Of a stretch of DNA of 64,000 nucleotides, positions 57,470 to 64,000 are shown in pieces; position 1 is the first letter of the stretch; every line of letters starts with the position of its first letter. The notes below the pieces were generated by a model, which saw only the letters and a list, made by a program, of their open reading frames with translations, had not been told where the DNA came from and did not search any database. The position numbers and the translations under genes were made by a program. This stretch comes from Linnemannia hyalina (lineage: Eukaryota > Mortierellomycota > Mortierellomycetes > Mortierellales > Mortierellaceae), in assembly GCA_019671135.1 (NCBI GenBank), contig JAHRHY010000004.1, positions 248,001-312,000 of the forward strand, read 5' to 3'.

Positions 57470-58796
57470 CGTTTATGAGCCGTCGGACAAGTCCTCGGCG
57501 AAAAGAGACATAGTGAGGTCTGAGGCAATTTCCACTAGTCGGCCTTTCTAACTGTAATGGCAAAAAAGTCAGCCAAGGTACGCATTCTCAATCTTGACCA
57601 TTTGCACAGCTTTGATAGCCTCTGTCTTTTGGATATCTCTCATATTTCTCATCCCCTCCATATTGATGTTCGATTGATGAAAAATGAGCCTACGACCTGA
57701 CATATTCTGCTTATTCTGTGATGTTCATTTGTGCGATGGGTATGAGTACGAGAGACATGGATAGGAACAGCAAGCTGGAGGGCGGCGACAGCAATGTGGA
57801 AGGGGGAGAGATCCGAGGCAACGGCGGCAGCTATGTGGAAGGGGGAGAGATCCGAGGCAACGGCGGCGTTTATGAGATCCACGTCTGTAGTTTTATCAGG
57901 AAGCCGATTCGTATCTTGGACAAATAAACAAAACCATGACACTTTTCTTGTATGTGACCACGATGGTATCGTTTTGTTGCATGCGGTTGTACTGTAGTCG
58001 TGTTCCAACCTTCTGATTTGATGTGATGAACATTATTTATTCCCGGAAACGCCACCACTTCATTCTCTTTTATTTCAAACCGCCCTCCTTTTCTTCTCTT
58101 ACTTACAACCTATGATTCATAACTGTCACCGCCGACCACACCGACATCCTCTATCGGCGGACCTCTACATTCATCCTTGCCTGCTTGACCACCTTCGACC
58201 GCTTGACCACCTTCAACCGCTCGCCCCCCGCCACCATGCTGATGACCCTCGGACAACATTCTGCAGCAAGCACACAGTCCCATCACACGCACCTTTTACG
58301 TTCAGCTCCTGATTCAAGTCCGCGATTATGCTGTGTGGACTTGGCCCCACTTCTTTCTCTTTGAATAAATATCCAGTGTTGGTGGCAACGCTTGAGGGCC
58401 GCAAGCTAAAATCTTTCATAAATGACGCTCCAGGAGACCTCTTTTCACTCTGTCATCCTTGCCATCTTTGTCTTCTTCTTCCCACCTTTACTATCTTTGC
58501 CATCATATCTCGCTTTTTGTTTTCGTTGACCACTCCTTCGCCCCTGACATTCGTCGCTTTGCTGCTAGTCCTTCGTCCCTCGTTCTTCTCGCTCTTTCTC
58601 CATCTCACTACCTATTCATCCTTCTCGCTCTTTCTATTCCTGTGTCTTCGACTATTCCTTTCTTTACATTGAGCAAAGGTAAATGATCATGCAAACTTAT
58701 GCTACAAGGAAGTCTTGTCATGTTAGATCGGCGTCTTTTTCTGTGGCGTGATTATCGGATTCGTCTGTGCCAACGTCGAGCGAGGATGGGGTCGCA

Positions 58797-58871
58797 GGGC
58801 GGATAGCCTTCAGTTTGTCTCCCTCCAGAATTCTCAGAGCGGGTAGCCTTCAGTTTGTTACCCTCCAGAAT
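58797..58871. repeat. Direct repeat pair, about 36 bp
   Basis: The word gtagccttcagtttgt followed by (c/t)ccctccagaat occurs twice in tandem with a period of about 39 bp. Confidence 0.75.
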
Positions 58872-59044
58872 CAGGCTGTACCATGAGATTGTTGGATCCA
58901 TGCAGTGAAGCTGCAGCGAGGGAGGAATGGAGTTAATCCTTGTCCAACAAGCAGTTCTCCTTTAGATGTAAGTGTGGTCAACGGATGCGTTCTGTGCCAC
59001 GTCGATCGGGGAGGCGGCCGTGATAATTGATCCAGTCAAAATCC

Positions 59045-59100
59045 ATACGCGCTACCGTAGGCACATGCTGGCCCAAGATTCATACGCGCTACCGTATACA
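59045..59100. repeat. Direct repeat pair, catacgcgctaccgta
   Basis: The 16-bp word catacgcgctaccgta, followed by a shared cacatgc, occurs twice about 40 bp apart in the same orientation. Confidence 0.75.
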
Positions 59101-60891
59101 CATGCCGGGGAGACTCCTTTCTTCCTCACTCTCAATCCATAGTGCAAGCGGTTTAGCTTAAGCCCTCTAACAATTCTCAATTTTTTATTATTATTATTTT
59201 TCTGCACGTCAGAGTCTCGCAATTAGATTACCCACTATCAAGAATATAGACATGAGCGCCTCTTCTTCCCCATCCAAAAAGGATCAGTCGACAGAGGAGC
59301 GGCTGGAATGTGCAGGAAGAAAACGAATGACGGTCTGAAAACGATCTCTCTTGGGAGGTATCTACCTTGGACCATGAAGCAGTGTCAAAAAGAGTATGTC
59401 TCGCTTTCGTTTGTCCAGAAGTTCAAACTATCCGACTTGCAGGATGTGCAAAACACCTATGAATCCCTGATCGCCTCTACACAGCTCAAGACCTTGCGCT
59501 GACTACTATTGATAACAGCGTACAATACTTCAAAAGGTACAGTCTGCGGCGATACTGGTCAAATCACATGCTGAAGATGGAACGAAAATGAGACAAATAC
59601 CAACTTCGACATCACAGCCACGAAGTCTGCAAGGATTGTGCAGGATGCGAGTCTGAAGGAGACGTTGAGCCGTCCGAGGATGAAGGCAATGATCAGGACA
59701 AGCTAAAGCGCAAGATGTAGCAAGCTACTTTCGCCTACTCTAGCAAACTGTTCATTGCCCAAGCTTCCATTAGATCCTTTGGAGACTTACACTGGTGCCT
59801 TGATTGAATGGATATAGATGGATCATTTAAGGAGAGTAACAAACAAGCGAGGACTGTACGCGAGACCCCAACAACCTGGGAGAGTGATGAAGACTTTTTA
59901 CCTCTATCAGTGGTATCCAAGGGAACAGCCAATTTTAATGATGACGCTGGTGACCATGGTCTTGCGGGAGCGCCACAACCACACTTCAGTCTTGACTCGA
60001 CACGGCGCATCACGCTCACTATGGCTAGATTCGACGTTGGTGCTGCCTTCAGGCGTCTACAGGAGGGAGCAGTCCCATTCATTAACGACAAGAGCGTCAA
60101 GTATGGGTGAAGAAGTTCTACCTGATGTTGTAAGTATCATGGGACGGGTTTCAGGCGCTGCATATATAGCATATGAACACTAGCATGTATTGGGAAGCTT
60201 TTTGTCAACTCGCGTTTCGGAGCCGACAAGTGGTCGATCTCGGATAAAATCTGCGAGCGCTACTGTTTGACATGGGGGACTGGCGGGGGACTATGAGGTA
60301 TAGGCGGTGTTGAACAAAACCATGGCGTGGACAAGAACAGGAGAGGAGGATAATACTCCAGTCGATCTCGCGTTGGATGTCCATGACGATTGCGTTGGTA
60401 TCGAAATGTCTCGTTGGAATATTGCGTACAGGAGACAAGGGAAGGTCGAGAGATGGCTCAAGGCACTTTGGCGGGCCAGCTCATCCAAGAACGAAGCACT
60501 TTGACCCTTCAAGTCCGCGAAATCGATCAAGAAGGAAGCGGAATCCCGAAGGCGTGAAACTCTGGACAGGCAGGATTGAAGGACAGGCCTCAGGAGACGC
60601 CTATCTTCTCCTTCTTTGTACAATTAGTGATTGAAAAAAGGAAAACCTTGACTGAAATAAATTCTCTGTTGCGCACCGTTTCAATGACATCCAACATGCA
60701 TACCATGCACCTTCTCCCAGAGCCACATTGCCACTAAAATGTTTCCCTTGCAGACGCGAACAAGGATGCTCCACGTTTGCATCACGTGTGGGCGTCGAAT
60801 GTCTGGCGTTTCTTCATTTTTGTGAGCGTGCACGTCTTTTTTCTATTCCTTCTTTACCCCTCTCCCTTTACCACACCAACACACATCAACC

Positions 60892-62808
60892 ATGGCAAAC
60901 AAGGGAGCCTACGCCGCCATCGAAATCGATGATGACGATGAGGTAATACAACGCAACACATGCACACACACACCTCACAACGCAACTTACGGACGGAGCA
61001 AGAACACAAGCAACAAGCTCCAGGAACAAACCTATGCCGTCAGACAGCTCCCAATGGAACAAAACGCCAAGACTGCATATACTTTTCACTCCCTGGGCCT
61101 AAGTCTAGTTAGTGGATGCAACCAAACGCTTGTTCGACGAATGGGATCTCAGGAAGAAAGGCGTTCTTGTTGGGAACTGAGCGCCGGGGTGTGAGATGCA
61201 CAACAAGGATTCATACTGGTGCCAATGACTGAGAGGATGCCGTTCCCTTGGCCAAGAAACGCACACTGACCATATCGCTTTGACTCCCTTTTGGTCGTAA
61301 TAGCTGCAATTCCAGAGTATGTCTTTGACAACGAACAGGATAGACGTAGTAGGATGCGCGCATTGAGAATATGCAACTGGATATCAAGAGGACCAGAAGA
61401 AAAGGCACTTCAGGAGCAAGGCTGAAAGTTGGAACATACAATTGAGTGGTCAAAAGGAGTGAACGTGCGGGAACAGAACAATACCCTACAAAGCATACTG
61501 TTAACTGTCAGACAAGCACCTATACATATCATCACCAAAGAACCTCAGGACACTCGACAATAGACTGGTCATTTCAAACTTGATGGTTAGTCCGCTTGGC
61601 GTTACTTACCTTACGATCTCCCCAATTGTTCTCTTCATCCAGGCTTCGCGTCGTCTTCCGCATCACCCAACGCAACCGGGAATATCTCATCCTCCAACAG
61701 CACGCCACAGCCCCGACCCACTGGTAAGAACTCGCATCAAGTACCAAACATGACAGTGCCAAAGACGCCTCTCAAAAACCTCATTGTCACAAGTAGTAAC
61801 CAACTCGCCTCCTTTGCTTTTTTAACGTGTTGGTAGGATTCGGAGGTACTGGAGCGTTTGACCCACACAGGAGCATCCAGGACCAAGCGGGCGCGAGACC
61901 CATCTGGTCTGTCGAGTACTATTCGAAGTTCTTTGACGTCGACACCGCCCAGGTAACTTGCTGCCACTAGCTTAATGTTTATATAGGATTTCATCGCTGC
62001 TGCTGCTGTTGTTGTCTTGCTTTTAGGTTGCGGACATAAATAATAACCTTACATTTGCTTCGTTGTGTGTTCGCTTCTTGTAGGTGATGGAGAGATGTTT
62101 CGCAAGTGTCATCCCCAAGGAAAACTTTTTGGATGTCATGCAAGGCAGCCCCGACCTCTATGGTAAATGCTCTTTCCACACACTTACTCTTGAACCTGTT
62201 GCCGATATTCAAGACGAAAAGGACGGATCCAGTCGATTTTGGCCATACTCATTTGCTCTTAAACTAATGTATACTCCTTCTTTTTGACACTATCTACAAA
62301 AGGCCCGTTCTGGATTGCAACGACGGTAGTGTTCGTCCTCTTCGTGATCTCCTCCATCGTCGAATCCATTAACGCCTACGCCGCAGGAACTCCCTACAGA
62401 TACGACTTTACCGCCCTCACCTTCGCATTTGGAACAATCTACTCCTACGCTTTCCTCGTCCCCACCGTCATCTGGGGCGCAACCAAATATTTCGGCTGCC
62501 AGCCCGACCTCCTCGACATGTTAGCCCTCTACGGGTACGGGCTTACTATCTGGATCCCCGTGGCAGTGTTGTGTGTGCTGCCATTTGACCTGTTGCGGTG
62601 GGGGCTGGTAATTCTTGGCGCCGCTGCGTCGGGCTTGTTCCTTGTGAGGAATATGTACCCGGTTCTGTCGAGGGCTGAGGCGCAGACGAGCAAGAGTATT
62701 TTGATCCTTGTTGTTGCGTTGCATGGGCTTTTGGCGCTCGTGTTGAAGTACAAGTTCTTTGCGTACACTGTTACCGCTCCTTCTCAACCCCCTGCTCCTA
62801 CTCGTTAA
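60892..62808 (+). CDS. YIPF1/YIPF2-type Golgi membrane protein (YIP1 family)
   Basis: Six exons (60892-60942, 61304-61316, 61643-61723, 61837-61952, 62084-62162, 62303-62808) give 281 residues with all phases closing. The acidic start AAIEIDDDDE is joined to LQFQ by a 13-nt microexon, then a Ser/Asn-rich linker, WSVEYYSKFFDVDTAQVMER and the family block GSPDLYGPFWIATTVVFV. Five hydrophobic segments follow. The order matches human YIPF1/2 (EYYQTFFDVDT..., NPDLYGPFW...). YIP1-family proteins are multi-pass Golgi membrane proteins that bind Rab/Ypt GTPases and help vesicle traffic. Without the microexon the frame between exons 1 and 3 does not close, which is the main support for it. Confidence 0.88.
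61304..61316 (+). other. 13-nt microexon of the YIPF gene
   Basis: CTGCAATTCCAGA is flanked by an upstream TAATAG acceptor and a downstream GTATGT donor. It encodes LQFQ plus the first base of Ser, matching the conserved LQF(Q/E) motif after the acidic start in YIPF1/2 proteins. Confidence 0.75.
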
Positions 62809-62810
62809 GT

Positions 62811-62829
62811 TCCCCCCCCCCCCCCCCCC
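62811..62829. repeat. C homopolymer
   Basis: A run of about 19 C begins two bases after the YIPF stop codon, in its 3' UTR. Its length is likely unstable or assembly-sensitive. Confidence 0.9.
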
Positions 62830-63155
62830 GTTTAACTCCCTCTTTAAATAATCGATGCAAGTGAAATAATACAACTGTGTAGTTGTCCATTCTTAGTTTT
62901 GGGTGTTGCAATCGATGTTTTTTTTTTTTTAATTTTTTTTTGGTGTGTGTGCAAGTATTCCTATGTACAAAATGTAGTTCTAAAAAAAAAAAGGGAACCT
63001 GACTGGGGGATGATGCAAGGGATGACTCCCACAAGTTTCCTTCCCGCTTCCTGCGTTTCCTCTTCCTCCTACTCTGCCACTCGTTCGCGTCTCTTCTTAG
63101 TTGTTGGCTCCTTTTTTTTTTGCTATGTTTGTTTGTTACTGCTAGGGGGGGCCCA
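62830..63155. other. Convergent 3' spacer
   Basis: T-rich and A-run sequence between two convergent stop codons, holding the 3' UTRs. No gene is seen. Confidence 0.5.
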
Positions 63156-64000
63156 TCATGCAATAACTTCGACGGCTGGCATCTCCTCGCCACCCATGGG
63201 CTCGTCCGCTGCTGCTGCTGCTGATGCTGGGGCGGCGTCGGCGGCAGTGGCGGCTACTGCATCCAGAACCAGTGAAGAAGATTCCAGTGCTTGTGACTGT
63301 GTCTGAGCATCCATCTCAGAAACAGACGCCACCGTCGTATCTCCAGAAGTAGCCGCCGCAATAGAAGCCGAAGAACTCGTGATAGTGCTAACCCTTGCCA
63401 CAAGCCTCTCCGCCGGCAACTCGGGCCCACGCTCAACCGCCAACCGAGCCATCATCATATCATGCTCATTCTCCATCCAGATCCGACTCTTCTTCCGGCC
63501 CTGTCTTGCCAGTTCTGCTTGTCGGTCTTGTCCGAGGCTCTTGATCTTGGTCATGGTTGCCAGGGAGAGGTTTGAGCAGCATTCGACGTTGACTTGTTCC
63601 AGACGCGAGTCTTTTATCCAGGCCAGTGTCGCTTCGTCCAGCATAATGGAGGCTGGTGTGGCTAATGTTGGTGCATGGGTGGTGGAAATGGCTGAAGTCG
63701 GAGGAGCACTTGATGTTGATTCGACGGTTGTGGATCCTAAGGCCTCGTCAGAAGCCGCCTGGGTCAAAGCAGACGAAAGTAACGGAGTGACCACATCCTG
63801 GTCTTCAACGACAATGTGCGATCCTGAGCCAACGGCCGTCTGTTCAACAACCTCCTCAATCGCCACAGTACCCGCCTCACTCAACAAGAAGTCATCGCTG
63901 GCCTTGTTGATAAGGCCGTGAGGTTTCGACTGCGAGCTATCATTGCTGCTGCTGTTGTTGTTGTTGTTGTTGTTGTTGTCCAAAGAATCGGCAGTAGCGA
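63156..64000 (-). CDS. Unidentified Ala/Ser/Asn-rich protein, C-terminal part (runs off window)
   Basis: The minus-strand frame is open from the window edge to TGA at 63156-63158 (about 280 codons), so the start lies beyond the window. It begins here with an Asn run (eight AAC codons) and Ser, then a Val/Glu/Thr-rich disordered part. A denser predicted helical segment follows (SIMLDEATLAWIKDSRLEQ, TMTKIKSLGQDRQAELARQG, IWMENEHDMMMARLAVERG), then an Ala-rich acidic tail. No domain is recognised; the helical segment is the best query for a profile search. Confidence 0.6.
   Translation of the reverse strand, partial: ATADSLDNNNNNNNNSSSNDSSQSKPHGLINKASDDFLLSEAGTVAIEEVVEQTAVGSGSHIVVEDQDVVTPLLSSALTQAASDEALGSTTVESTSSAPPTSAISTTHAPTLATPASIMLDEATLAWIKDSRLEQVNVECCSNLSLATMTKIKSLGQDRQAELARQGRKKSRIWMENEHDMMMARLAVERGPELPAERLVARVSTITSSSASIAAATSGDTTVASVSEMDAQTQSQALESSSLVLDAVAATAADAAPASAAAAADEPMGGEEMPAVEVIA

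Larger units (their letters stand above)
55182..58435. mobile_element. Duplicated element, copy B, flanked by inverted arms
   Basis: The body 55905-58435 is the reverse complement of copy A (23148-20500). The outer ~290 bp at 55182-55475 and about 58150-58435 are inverted copies of each other, each starting near 'gag(t/c)rtcatttrtgaaagattttagcttgc', so the unit has long terminal inverted arms around a 2.7-kb interior. A further diverged inverted pair occurs at about 55085-55165 versus 55678-55752. No transposase was recognised in any frame. A non-autonomous terminal-inverted-repeat element is the simplest reading. Confidence 0.6.
58436..60891. other. ORF debris and short direct repeats
   Basis: No intact gene. 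Several plus-strand fragments have protein-like composition, for example 59308-59502 (LGRYLPWTMKQCQKEYVS), 59808-60110 (FSLDSTRRITLTMARFDVG) and 60307-60504 (VDLALDVHDDCVGIEM), but I could not join them and recognise no family. They could be exons of a decayed transposon or host gene. Two short direct-repeat pairs lie at 58797-58871 and 59045-59100. Confidence 0.35.

Noticed and set aside
1..64000. CRISPR arrays, rRNA or tRNA genes, bacterial operon signals
   Set aside because: None is visible; intron-rich genes and gene types are those of a fungal nuclear genome, and the tandem repeats seen are microsatellites or short direct repeats without spacer structure.

Overview
The window looks like nuclear DNA of an early-diverging fungus, most likely Mortierellomycota. 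This placement is an inference from gene style, not a computed assignment. Genes carry many short introns (about 80-150 nt, GTAAGT/GTATGT donors, TAG/CAG acceptors), proteins are rich in Gln, Asn and Ser runs, and there are Crypton-type tyrosine recombinase remnants, F-box genes and a fungal gene set. For most genes below I derived exon boundaries from donor/acceptor sites and checked that reading phase closes across every junction.

Layout. 1-17 kb is a dense housekeeping region: the 3' end of a Gln/Gly-rich protein (+), a MAK11/PAK1IP1-like WD40 ribosome-biogenesis factor (-), a METTL6-like tRNA m3C methyltransferase (+), a ROK1/DDX52 DEAD-box helicase (-), a bacterial-type histidyl-tRNA synthetase with a mitochondrial-like presequence (+), a low-molecular-weight tyrosine phosphatase (+) and the glycine-cleavage P-protein (+). 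17-30 kb is an accessory region: palindromic motifs, a truncated kinase-like gene, copy A of a 2.6-kb duplicated element, and a decayed Crypton. 30-51 kb returns to host genes: peroxisomal acyl-CoA thioesterase, free-methionine-R-sulfoxide reductase, a 1185-residue protein kinase with a very large Gln-rich N-terminus, a thioredoxin fused to a phosphatase-like domain, a GNAT-domain protein, and an F-box pseudogene followed by an intact F-box gene. 51-54 kb holds a SPO11-type protein with a very long N-terminal extension. 54-60.8 kb is accessory again: a heptamer repeat, copy B of the duplicated element flanked by inverted arms, and ORF debris. The end has a YIPF1/2-type Golgi protein with a 13-nt microexon and the 3' part of an unidentified protein.

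The most notable observation is in the kinase at 34502-40092. The usual beta-3 lysine is a glycine (VAIG), while the glycine loop reads GSGGFK, with a lysine exactly where WNK kinases carry their relocated catalytic lysine. HRD, DFG and APE are all intact. This suggests a WNK-like lysine swap in a fungal TKL/MLK-like kinase. Its N-terminus also repeats an RGSP(F/V)E-like motif about a dozen times.

Other points of interest are the thioredoxin/BLH-like fusion whose phosphatase loop has Ser in place of the nucleophilic Cys, the bacterial-type HisRS, and the inverted 2.6-kb duplication 32 kb apart.
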